Shown here one piece after another: positions 7,048-13,275 of a stretch of 13,672 bases of DNA; positions within the stretch are counted from its first letter, which is position 1, and the number at the start of each line of letters is the position of its first letter. The stretch comes from Bog-473 sp035947875. GTDB taxonomy: Bacteria; Actinomycetota; Acidimicrobiia; Acidimicrobiales; RAAP-2. Position numbers and translations under genes: made by a program. The notes beneath the pieces are model-generated. The model was not told where the DNA came from and ran no database searches. It worked only from the letters and a program-made list of their open reading frames with translations. The DNA lies in assembly GCA_035947875.1 (NCBI GenBank), contig DASZJQ010000202.1, positions 1 to 13,672 of the forward strand, in the 5' to 3' direction.

Positions 7048-8265
7048 GTGACCCTGGCACCCGAGCACCTCGGGATCAATCTCCTCGACGGGGCGTTCTA
7101 CGGACGCGAACCGCACGACGCCTACACCTGGATGCGGGCCAACGCCCCCGTCTACTACGACGAGATCAACGACCTGTGGGCAGCCGCCAGCTACGCCGCC
7201 GTCAAGGCCGCTTCGGTCGACACCGAAGCCTTCTCGAGCGCCCAGGGCATCCGACCGAAGTTCCCGCAGTTGCCGATGATGATCGACTTCGACGCACCCG
7301 AGCACGTGCGCCGGCGCCGCCTGGTCTCCGAGGGCTTCACTCCCAAACGGGTGCGGGCCATGGAGGACAACCTGCGCTCGGTCTGCGACACCCTCATCGA
7401 CAACGTCTGCGAGAAGGGAAGCTGCGACTTCGTCAAGGACATCGCCGCGCCGCTGCCCATCATCGTCATCGGCGACATGCTCGGCGTGGCCCCGTCCGAC
7501 CGCGACGACCTGTTGCGCTGGTCCGACGACATGCTGAAGGCACTGGGCGCCCCCGACCCCTCCCTCATGGATGCGTCCGCCACCGCCTTCGTCGAGTACA
7601 CGGACTACATCCAACCGGTCTTCGACGACCGCCGGGCCCGGGGCGCCACCGACGACCTGGTGGGTGTGCTCGTTCATGCCGAGATCGACGGCGATTCGCT
7701 CGATGACGCCTCGCTGGTCCATGAGACCCTCCTCATCCTCATCGGCGGCGACGAGACCACCCGTCACGTGATCAGCGGCGGGGTCGAAGAACTGCTGACC
7801 CATCCGGACCAGCAGGCGGAACTGGCCGGCGATCCGGCCCTCATGCCGGGTGCGGTCGAAGAGATGCTGCGCTGGGTCTCGCCCATCAAGAACATGGCCC
7901 GCACCGCCACCCGCGACGTGGTATTGGAGGGCGCCACCATCTCGGCCGGCCAAGAGATCATCCTGCTCTACCCCTCGGCCAACCGCGACGCCGCCGTCTT
8001 CGAGAAGCCGGACGACTTCGACATCCACCGCTCCCCCAACCCGCACATGGCCTTCGGCTTCGGGGCCCACTTCTGCCTCGGCAACCAGCTGGCCCGGCTC
8101 GAGCTCAAGGTCATGGTGGACCGGCTGCTGGCCCGCCTGCCCGACCTCCACCTGACCGTCGATCGTGACGCCCTGCCGCGCCGCGAGGCCAACTTCATTT
8201 CCGGTATCGAGGAGATGCCCGTCGCCTTCTCGCCCACCTCTCCCGTGGGCGCCGGACTCGGTTAG
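7048..8265 (+). CDS. Cytochrome P450, CYP142-like (probable steroid side-chain hydroxylase)
   Basis: A 405-residue soluble bacterial P450. The I-helix oxygen-activation motif is GGDETTR (233-239), the ExxR pair is E272/R275 in EEMLRW, and the haem loop is FGFGAHFCLGNQLAR (336-350) with C343 as axial thiolate. Several blocks, such as LPMMID, GFTPKRV, LLILIGGDETTRH and AFGFGAHFCLGNQLARLEL, strongly resemble CYP142 of mycobacteria as I remember it, an enzyme that oxidises the terminal C26/27 of cholesterol or cholest-4-en-3-one. The substrate is inferred; related CYP125/CYP124 types and other steroids or branched lipids remain possible. The start is GTG at 7048 with AAGGAGG at 7036-7042. The stop overlaps the next start by one base. 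No ferredoxin or reductase gene is seen nearby. Confidence 0.93.
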   Translation: MTLAPEHLGINLLDGAFYGREPHDAYTWMRANAPVYYDEINDLWAAASYAAVKAASVDTEAFSSAQGIRPKFPQLPMMIDFDAPEHVRRRRLVSEGFTPKRVRAMEDNLRSVCDTLIDNVCEKGSCDFVKDIAAPLPIIVIGDMLGVAPSDRDDLLRWSDDMLKALGAPDPSLMDASATAFVEYTDYIQPVFDDRRARGATDDLVGVLVHAEIDGDSLDDASLVHETLLILIGGDETTRHVISGGVEELLTHPDQQAELAGDPALMPGAVEEMLRWVSPIKNMARTATRDVVLEGATISAGQEIILLYPSANRDAAVFEKPDDFDIHRSPNPHMAFGFGAHFCLGNQLARLELKVMVDRLLARLPDLHLTVDRDALPRREANFISGIEEMPVAFSPTSPVGAGLG

Positions 8266-9074
8266 TGCCCAGCCCGAACGGCATCGAGGGCTGGTCGATC
8301 CTGGTCACGGGCGGCGGCAGCGGCATCGGGTTGGCCGCGGCCGAGCGCCTGGCGGGCGACGGCGCCCATGTGACCATCTGCGGCCGCACCGAGCAGAAGC
8401 TTGTCGACGCCGTCGAGCGCATCGCGGCGGTATCCACCGATGGGGCCACGGTCTCGTACGCGGTGGCCGACGTCACGATCGAGGAACAGGTTGCGGCCGC
8501 GGTCGAGACGACCACCGGGGCCACCGGCCGCATCGACGGCCTCTTCGCCTGCGCCGGGGGGTCGCTGCACCTCGGCTCGATCCTCGACGCCGACATCGCC
8601 TCGGTCCGCGCCACCGTCGATCTGAACCTGATGGGCTCGGTCATCTGTGTGAAGCACGCCGGCGCGGCGTTCGCGGCGCAGCACACGCCCGGGTCCATCG
8701 TCCTCATGTCCTCGGGAGCCGGCCGCTTCCCCCATCCGCATCTGTGGGCCTACGGGGTGGCCAAGGCCGGCATCTGCTTCCTCTGCGAGACCGCGGCCGA
8801 GGAACTCGGTCCCTTGGGGATCCGGGTGAACGCGGTGGCGCCGGGCATCATCGATGACGAGCTCATGTCCTTCATCACCGCCGGCGGACCGTTGCTCGAC
8901 AATTACCTGGGGGAAATGCCCCTGGGCCGGGTGGGCACGGTCGAGGACGTGGCCGGCGCCGTGCGCTATCTCCTCGGGCCCGAGTCCTCCTTCGTCACCG
9001 GCGAGACACTGGGCATCGACGGCGGCCACCACCTGCGCCGAGGGGCCGACTACTCACTGCTCTTCGGCGGCTAG
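8265..9074 (+). CDS. Short-chain dehydrogenase/reductase (classical SDR)
   Basis: A 269-residue NAD(P)-dependent oxidoreductase. The cofactor loop is TGGGSGIG (15-22), the fold motif is CAGG (96-99, in place of NNAG), and the catalytic set is N121, S150, Y163 and K167 (YGVAK). VNAVAPGIIDDE (188-199) is the usual cofactor-binding turn and TGETLGIDGG (245-254) the typical C-terminal segment. The GTG start at 8265-8267 overlaps the P450 stop (TAGTG), so the two are coupled and probably act in one pathway, for example oxidising a steroid or hydroxyacyl intermediate; the substrate cannot be read from the sequence. R41 after the second strand could favour NADP, but this is weak. Its stop shares CTAG (9071-9074) with the convergent permease gene. 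Confidence 0.94.
   Translation: MPSPNGIEGWSILVTGGGSGIGLAAAERLAGDGAHVTICGRTEQKLVDAVERIAAVSTDGATVSYAVADVTIEEQVAAAVETTTGATGRIDGLFACAGGSLHLGSILDADIASVRATVDLNLMGSVICVKHAGAAFAAQHTPGSIVLMSSGAGRFPHPHLWAYGVAKAGICFLCETAAEELGPLGIRVNAVAPGIIDDELMSFITAGGPLLDNYLGEMPLGRVGTVEDVAGAVRYLLGPESSFVTGETLGIDGGHHLRRGADYSLLFGG
9071..9074. other. CTAG shared as stop codon by two convergent genes
   Basis: The palindrome CTAG gives TAG to the SDR gene on the plus strand (9072-9074) and TAG to the permease on the minus strand (9071-9073). No intergenic space and no terminator hairpin is left between the two operons. Confidence 0.95.
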
Positions 9075-9946
9075 CCCGCTCCCGCTCCCACGCCGGCTCC
9101 CGCGCCCACGCCCGCGGCACTGCTCGCGGCCGCGGTCGCGGAAGGCGCTCGGCCGGCGCGCTGCCGTCCGAGCGCAAGCCAGACGCGGCCAGCGGCGAAG
9201 CACAGCGCGCTGTAGACACCGACGTAGAACCCGACGGGCCAGTTCGTCTGGTACGAACTGGCGATGGCCGCCCATGCGGTGAGGACCGCCAGGACCACGG
9301 ACAGCGCGATGGCCGGACCCGGCCGGTCCACGAAGGCGCGGGCGGCCGCCGGCGGGCCGATCATGAGGCTGAAGATAAGGAGAGCCCCGACCACCGGGAG
9401 CGTCACCGTGGTCGCCGCGGCCACGACGAGAAGGAACGCGATCTCCATGCGCCGCGGGCCGACGCCACGGGCCTCCGCGACGTCGGGGAGGGTCGAGGAG
9501 AGCAGCAGGGGCCGGTACAGCAGGAGGACCACCCCCACGGCGGCCAGGCAGACCAGGGCCACGGGGAGCAGCTCGGTGGTGCTCACGCCGAGGACCTCGC
9601 CGAAGAGCAGCGAGTAGACCTCGGGCTCGTAGCCGCCGCTGAGGCTGAGGAACAGCGCACCCAGGGCGAGCATCATGACGAGGCCGAGCGCAGTCGCGAC
9701 GTCACGGCGGCTGCGCGCCCCGAGCGCCCCGATGCCGATCGCCGCCAGCGCGGCGAACAGCCCCAGCCCGAGCAGCGTGTTCAGCCCGAGCCAGTAGGCC
9801 CCCGCGGCGCCGGCAAAGGCCCCGTTCGGGATGGCATGGGCTGCGAACGAGGAGCCCCGCACCACGACGAAGAAACCGACCACGCCGGCCACGATCGCCA
9901 CCAGCGTCCCGCTGGCCCAGGCGTTGGCCATGAAACCGGAGAACAC
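9071..9946 (-). CDS. Zinc/manganese ABC transporter permease 2 (ABC-3 family)
   Basis: A 291-residue membrane protein of the ZnuB/MntB-type ABC-3 family that forms the metal channel with the ATPase. It is almost wholly hydrophobic, with about seven or eight membrane spans; visible blocks include LVAIVAGVVGFFVVVRGSSF (15-34), the family motif AAHAIPNGAFAG (35-46), VLLLYRPLLLSS (140-151) before the EAR-G coupling turn (158-161), and LPVVGALLIFSLMIGPPAAA (183-202). The GTG at 9944-9946 has AGGGG just upstream and lies 8 bases after the stop of permease 1; an ATG five codons in is the alternative. The last about 25 residues are a low-complexity Ala/Gly/Val/Ser tail. It is last in the importer operon and converges on the SDR gene with overlapping stops. 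Confidence 0.92.
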   Translation of the reverse strand: MFSGFMANAWASGTLVAIVAGVVGFFVVVRGSSFAAHAIPNGAFAGAAGAYWLGLNTLLGLGLFAALAAIGIGALGARSRRDVATALGLVMMLALGALFLSLSGGYEPEVYSLLFGEVLGVSTTELLPVALVCLAAVGVVLLLYRPLLLSSTLPDVAEARGVGPRRMEIAFLLVVAAATTVTLPVVGALLIFSLMIGPPAAARAFVDRPGPAIALSVVLAVLTAWAAIASSYQTNWPVGFYVGVYSALCFAAGRVWLALGRQRAGRAPSATAAASSAAGVGAGAGVGAGAG

Positions 9947-9954
9947 GCGATCCC

Positions 9955-10884
9955 CTATCGCACCGCGCCGGGGGGCGGCGCCAGCCGCGCCGGGGCCGCC
10001 GAGGGCGAGGGCGAGGGCGACGGCGGGCGCAGCCGACGGTTGGCCGCCGCGGGGATCCCGCTTGCCACGTAGACGACGAAGTCGATGGCCACCACGAAGA
10101 AGCTGACGGGAAGCGGTTGCCGCGACGAGCCCCAGTAGTAGCTGTCGTAGGCGAGCAGGATCCCGAGCCAGGTGGTGACGACGCCCACGATCATGGCAAG
10201 GCCGATGGCCCATCCCGTCCGTCGGGTGAACCGCAGGGCACTGGCGGCGGGGCCGATCAGCAACGCCGTCGAGAGAATGGCGCCGATGGCCAGCGCGGAC
10301 AGGCCCACGGCGACGGCGAGGGCGACCATGAACAGGGACCCGACGAGCCGGACCGGGACACCGCGGGCCGCGGCGGCCTCGGGGCTCAGCGAGCTCAGGA
10401 GGAGCGGGCGGTAGATGAGGGCCGTGAGCCCGAGAGCGACAGCGCTGCAGGCCACGACGACCGGCACCGTCGACGGATCGATGGTGAAGATGGACCCGAA
10501 CAGGATCTGCTGTGTCGCGCCATTGATGGCGTGGGTCGTCGTGTCGAGGTACAGGAAGAGGGCCGCACACCCGGTGGCGGCGCCGAGCACGATGCCGGTC
10601 GCCACATCGCGGCCGCGCACGCGCTGCACGCCAATGGCGTCCATGCTCAGTGCGCCCAGGATGCCGCCGGCCAGAAAGCCGGTCAGAGGGCTGAGTCCGA
10701 GCAGCAACGCGCCCGAGCCCCCGGCCGTGGAGACGTCCGCCAGGGAGTGCCCGGCGAAGGACTGGCCGCGGATGACGGTGAAGATCCCGACGGCGGCGGA
10801 GACGACGGCGACCACGCCCCCGATGACGACGGCGGTGTGCACCGGCGCGCTGGAGAAGAACCCCGGCTCGAAAAGCCACCCCAT
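9955..10884 (-). CDS. Zinc/manganese ABC transporter permease 1 (ABC-3 family)
   Basis: A 309-residue ABC-3 family permease, paralogous to the next gene, so the channel is probably a heterodimer. Membrane blocks include AVVIGGVVAVVSAAVGIFTV (18-37), the family motif SFAGHSLADVSTAG (42-55), VATGIVLGAATGCAALFLYL (94-113), ALIYRPLLLSSLSPEAAAARG (155-175, the likely ATPase contact), AIGAILSTALLIGPAASAL (199-217) and FFVVAIDFVVYVASGI (262-277). The ATG at 10882-10884 follows the ATPase stop by 5 bases, indicating one transcript. The C-terminus from residue 283 is a Pro/Ser/Ala-rich tail (PPSPSPSPSAAP) coded by a GAGGGC-type repeat and probably lies in the cytoplasm. Whether zinc or manganese is carried cannot be told from the permease. 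Confidence 0.93.
   Translation of the reverse strand: MGWLFEPGFFSSAPVHTAVVIGGVVAVVSAAVGIFTVIRGQSFAGHSLADVSTAGGSGALLLGLSPLTGFLAGGILGALSMDAIGVQRVRGRDVATGIVLGAATGCAALFLYLDTTTHAINGATQQILFGSIFTIDPSTVPVVVACSAVALGLTALIYRPLLLSSLSPEAAAARGVPVRLVGSLFMVALAVAVGLSALAIGAILSTALLIGPAASALRFTRRTGWAIGLAMIVGVVTTWLGILLAYDSYYWGSSRQPLPVSFFVVAIDFVVYVASGIPAAANRRLRPPSPSPSPSAAPARLAPPPGAVR
10001..10024. repeat. GAGGGC hexanucleotide repeat in permease 1 tail
   Basis: Three exact GAGGGC units and one GACGGC unit run in tandem. On the gene strand they encode the alternating Pro-Ser run in the C-terminal tail. The unit keeps the reading frame, so copy-number change would only lengthen or shorten the tail. Confidence 0.85.
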
Positions 10885-10889
10885 GCCGC

Positions 10890-11750
10890 TCAGCGCCCTT
10901 CTTGCAAGGGGTCCATTGGGATCACCGCGCCGGCGTCATGGCCTGGGCCGGCGACGACGATGACCCGGCCGTGGACGTTGAGGACGTCGACGTGATAGCC
11001 GTACAGCGCGCTCAGCACGTCCGGCTTCACCACCTCGTCGGTCGTACCGCTGGCTGCCTTGCCCCCGGCGACGTAGACGATCCGGTCCATGACCGGGAGC
11101 AGCACGTTCATCTCGTGCGCGGACAGAAGGACCGCCACCCCCTGCTCGGTGGCGAGCTGATCGAGGAGCACCACGATCTCGTGCGCGCTCGCCGGGTCGA
11201 GGTTGGCCAGCGGCTCATCGAGCAGCAGGAGCCTCGGCCGGCTGATGAGGGCGTGGGCGATCAGCACGCGCTGCTGCTCGCCGCCGGAGAGCGTGCCGAC
11301 CCGGGCGTCGGCGAAGCTCTCGGCACCCACCGCCACGAGCATCTCGTCGACCGTGGCCCGGCGCTCGCGCGATGGGAGACGGATGCCGAAGCGGTTCCCG
11401 TCGATCCCGAGTGCCACCAGGTCCCGGGCCCGAATGGGTACGTCGGGGTCGAGCAGCAGCTTCTGGGGCACGTAGCCCGTGACGCGTCGCAGCCCGGAGC
11501 CCGAAGCGCCTGGCATGAAGGCCCGGCCGGCGCTAGGTCGCAGCAGCCCGAGGATCACGCGGAGCAGGGTGGTCTTGCCCGCCCCGTTGGACCCGATGAG
11601 GCCCGTGAACTCACCGGCGCCGATGTCGAAGCTGACGTCGTCGAGGATCGTCCGCCCGCCGAGCGCGACCCGCACGTGCTCCACCCGGAGCACCGGCTCG
11701 GGGCCGGCCGACGACGCGGGGCGCGCGGCGGGAGCGGGGGAGTCGATCAC
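10890..11750 (-). CDS. Zinc/manganese ABC transporter ATP-binding protein
   Basis: A 286-residue ABC ATPase that powers the two permeases. Walker A is GSNGAGKT (53-60), the Q-loop is VPQK with Q96, the signature is LSGGEQQ (154-160), Walker B is LLLLDEP (174-180), the D-loop is NLD (183-185), and the switch histidine is H212 in SAHE. The sequence is closest to ZnuC/MntA-type ATPases. A C-terminal extension of about 35 residues (after ALYGYHVDVLNVHGRVIV) is common in metal-transport members. The GTG at 11748-11750 overlaps the stop of the binding-protein gene as GTGA, so translation is coupled; there is no separate ribosome site. The first 18 residues are an Ala/Pro-rich lead that the core domain does not need. 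Confidence 0.95.
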   Translation of the reverse strand: MIDSPAPAARPASSAGPEPVLRVEHVRVALGGRTILDDVSFDIGAGEFTGLIGSNGAGKTTLLRVILGLLRPSAGRAFMPGASGSGLRRVTGYVPQKLLLDPDVPIRARDLVALGIDGNRFGIRLPSRERRATVDEMLVAVGAESFADARVGTLSGGEQQRVLIAHALISRPRLLLLDEPLANLDPASAHEIVVLLDQLATEQGVAVLLSAHEMNVLLPVMDRIVYVAGGKAASGTTDEVVKPDVLSALYGYHVDVLNVHGRVIVVAGPGHDAGAVIPMDPLQEGR

Positions 11751-12718
11751 AGGTGTTCGGTGGAGACCTTGTGGGTGATGGCCGCTTGGATGGCCTTCAC
11801 CTCGGCCAGCATCCAGGTCTGGTAGTCGTAACCGGGGGTGGGCATCGTCTCGTACACGCCGACCACTGGGACGCCGGCGTTCTCGGCCGTGAGGCGGATG
11901 GACGAGGTCAGGCTGCTGACGACCTGTTGGTTGTAGCAGAAGACTTTGACCTGGTGCTTCGTGAAGAACCCGTCCTCGAGGGTGATGTCCTGGGGCGCCG
12001 GGTCGACCCCGCTCATGATGTCGGCCTGGAAGCGGAACGGCGTCAGGTTGTGCAGGCCCATGGCGGTCAGCAGGTAGTCGGCGACAGGCTCGGTCGTGGC
12101 CACCGTCATGCCGGCATACTTGGCCTTGAACGCGCTGATGGCGGACATCCAGGGACCCAGGGACGTGTCGAACCGGGCCAGCTTGGCCGCAAAGTAGGAC
12201 GCATGGGACGGCTGGATCGTCGAGAGCTCCGTGGCCATGGCCTTGGCGACCTTCGGCATCGTCGTGGGCGAATACCAAAGGTGCGGGTTGGGCGTGTTGT
12301 CGGGCAGGCCGAGAAGGTGCTGGACCACGAGCACCTTGCGCGCGCTGTTGGGGGTCGCCGACTCGATCTTGTTCATGAATGTGTCGTAGCCCACGCCGTT
12401 CTGCACGATCAGCGCCGCCCCGCTCACTTCCTGGGCCACGCTGGGGCTCGCCTCGTAGGTGTGGGGGTCTGTGTTCGGATTGTTGAGGATCGAGGAGACC
12501 TGCACGTACTTGCCGCCGATCTGGGAGAGGACGTTGGCGTACTCGTTCTCGGTACCGATGGCCTTGATGGCCCCAGGCGTGCTGGCGGCCGCGGCCGGCG
12601 CCCCCAAGGCCGGGACCAGCATTCCCGCCGCGATGGGGAGGGAGACCAGAGCCAGGAGGGGGCCCCGCCACAGGGTGCGGAGCTGGGAACGCGTGACGAG
12701 CAGGTGGTACGTCCTCAT
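11747..12718 (-). CDS. Zinc/manganese ABC transporter solute-binding protein
   Basis: A 323-residue exported cluster A-I (ZnuA/PsaA-type) metal-binding protein. The N-terminus has basic residues, a hydrophobic core (LLALVSLPIAAGMLVPALGA, 21-40) and an Ala-rich cleavage zone near 42-46, a Sec signal without a lipobox cysteine. Likely metal ligands are H86 (DPHTYEASPS), H146 (NPHLWYSP) and E210 (TTEPVADY); the third site is glutamate, as in the Mn protein PsaA, not the histidine of classic ZnuA. The usual acidic fourth ligand appears absent from VFCYNQQVVSS (259-269). This subfamily, with YNQQV and VYETMPTPGYDYQTWM, is commonly annotated as Zn/Mn. The ATG at 12716-12718 is chosen because the longer frame to 12796 would run through the promoter. 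The gene heads the importer operon. Confidence 0.92.
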   Translation of the reverse strand: MRTYHLLVTRSQLRTLWRGPLLALVSLPIAAGMLVPALGAPAAAASTPGAIKAIGTENEYANVLSQIGGKYVQVSSILNNPNTDPHTYEASPSVAQEVSGAALIVQNGVGYDTFMNKIESATPNSARKVLVVQHLLGLPDNTPNPHLWYSPTTMPKVAKAMATELSTIQPSHASYFAAKLARFDTSLGPWMSAISAFKAKYAGMTVATTEPVADYLLTAMGLHNLTPFRFQADIMSGVDPAPQDITLEDGFFTKHQVKVFCYNQQVVSSLTSSIRLTAENAGVPVVGVYETMPTPGYDYQTWMLAEVKAIQAAITHKVSTEHL

Positions 12719-12727
12719 GGGATAGAA

Positions 12728-12755
12728 GATATATTGAGACTGAGTCTCATTACAA
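12728..12755 (-). promoter_or_regulatory. Promoter of the metal importer operon, probably leaderless
   Basis: On the minus strand, TTGTAA (complement of 12750-12755) and TATATC (complement of 12728-12733) are 16 bases apart and match -35 and -10 elements. This is the most AT-rich spot in a GC-rich window. Only 9 bases separate the -10 from the ATG at 12718, so transcription should start at or within a base or two of the start codon. No Shine-Dalgarno is present, which agrees with a leaderless mRNA, a common form in actinobacteria. Confidence 0.72.
12735..12749. promoter_or_regulatory. Fur/Zur-type 7-1-7 palindromic operator
   Basis: TGAGACT-G-AGTCTCA is a perfect 7-1-7 inverted repeat. Fur-family regulators (Fur, Zur, PerR) use 7-1-7 boxes beginning TGA and ending TCA. 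It fills most of the -35/-10 spacer, so a bound repressor would block RNA polymerase. A Fur-family gene starts about 530 bases away. The inner bases (GACT) differ from the AT-rich Fur and mycobacterial Zur consensus, so the identity of the regulator is inferred. Confidence 0.7.
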
Positions 12756-12783
12756 GTCCGAATGGAAAACGTGCCCTCCCATG

Positions 12784-12814
12784 GCCTCACGGTCAAGCGC
12801 CACGGCTGTGAGGC
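12784..12814. other. Inverted repeat upstream of the His-rich gene
   Basis: GCCTCAC (12784-12790) and GTGAGGC (12808-12814) form 7-base arms with a 17-base gap. There is no T-run, so it does not look like an intrinsic terminator. It lies in the 203-base divergent region, between the importer promoter and the His-rich gene. It could be a second operator with spaced half-sites, an mRNA hairpin, or chance. Confidence 0.3.
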
Positions 12815-12904
12815 GAGCTATCCGCTCGGCGACTGGCAACCTCGCCCACGTCGTCGCCGACGTCATCCAATACAGTCGGGAAGAGCCAGGAAGAGTGAGG
12901 AAGC

Positions 12905-12912
12905 AAGGAGGT
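12905..12912 (+). promoter_or_regulatory. Ribosome binding site of the His-rich gene
   Basis: AAGGAGGT is a full match to the anti-Shine-Dalgarno and lies 9 bases before the ATG at 12922. It decides the start: the frame is open back to an ATG at 12781, but that ATG has no ribosome site and its extra 47 residues are not histidine-rich. Confidence 0.9.
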
Positions 12913-12921
12913 AGTGCTGCC

Positions 12922-13212
12922 ATGAGCGATCACGACATCCACGAAGACCACACCCACGAGCACGGCGAGGGCTGCGGCCACGTCGCCGTCAGCCACGGCG
13001 ATCACGCCGACTACATCCACGACGGCCACACGCATTGCGCGCACGACGGCCACTACGACGAGCGACCCCTGGAACATGTCGCGCATTCGGGCCACGCCCA
13101 CGAGCACGGCGAAGGCTGCGGGCACGACGCGGTGCCTCACGGCGACCACGTCGACTACGTGCACGACGGGCACCGCCACGCCCAACACGAGGGCCACTAC
13201 GACGAGCACTGA
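12922..13212 (+). CDS. Histidine-rich metal-binding protein with a duplicated module
   Basis: A 96-residue protein with 27 histidines, three cysteines (C18, C39, C66) and many Asp/Glu. It consists of two 38-residue repeats, residues 10-47 and 58-95, each running H-x-HEHGEGCGH, then a VAVSHGDHADY or DAVPHGDHVDY segment, then IHDGH/VHDGH, H, and GHYDE. They differ at about ten positions and are joined by a short linker (RPLEHVAHSG). It has no signal peptide or membrane span. Single-module proteins of this type, about 40-50 residues, occur in many actinobacteria and proteobacteria, sometimes mislabelled zinc transporter permease; this one is double. A cytoplasmic zinc store, chaperone or buffer is the likely role, inferred from composition and from its place between the metal importer and a Fur-family regulator gene, which starts 63 bases downstream. 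Confidence 0.88.
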   Translation: MSDHDIHEDHTHEHGEGCGHVAVSHGDHADYIHDGHTHCAHDGHYDERPLEHVAHSGHAHEHGEGCGHDAVPHGDHVDYVHDGHRHAQHEGHYDEH

Positions 13213-13275
13213 GCACGAAGGTGACCAGCCAATCGGAGCGAGCCGTGCCTACGCGCACCACTTCGGGTGGGCGTG

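Noticed and set aside
6928..8151. 407-codon minus-strand open frame opposite the P450
   Set aside because: The plus strand encodes a complete P450 with all hallmark motifs; the antisense frame shows no domain.
12719..12796. Longer start for the binding protein at 12796
   Set aside because: It would translate the -35, the operator and the -10, and would put 26 non-signal residues before the signal peptide.
11753..12811. 352-codon plus-strand open frame opposite the binding protein
   Set aside because: Low-complexity Gly/Arg/Val/His translation antisense to a clear solute-binding protein.
12784..12814. Inverted repeat as an intrinsic terminator
   Set aside because: No T-run follows on either strand and the loop is long; it is kept only as an unexplained inverted repeat.
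12781..12921. 47-residue N-terminal extension of the His-rich protein
   Set aside because: The upstream ATG has no ribosome site, while AAGGAGGT stands 9 bases before the ATG at 12922; the composition changes abruptly there.
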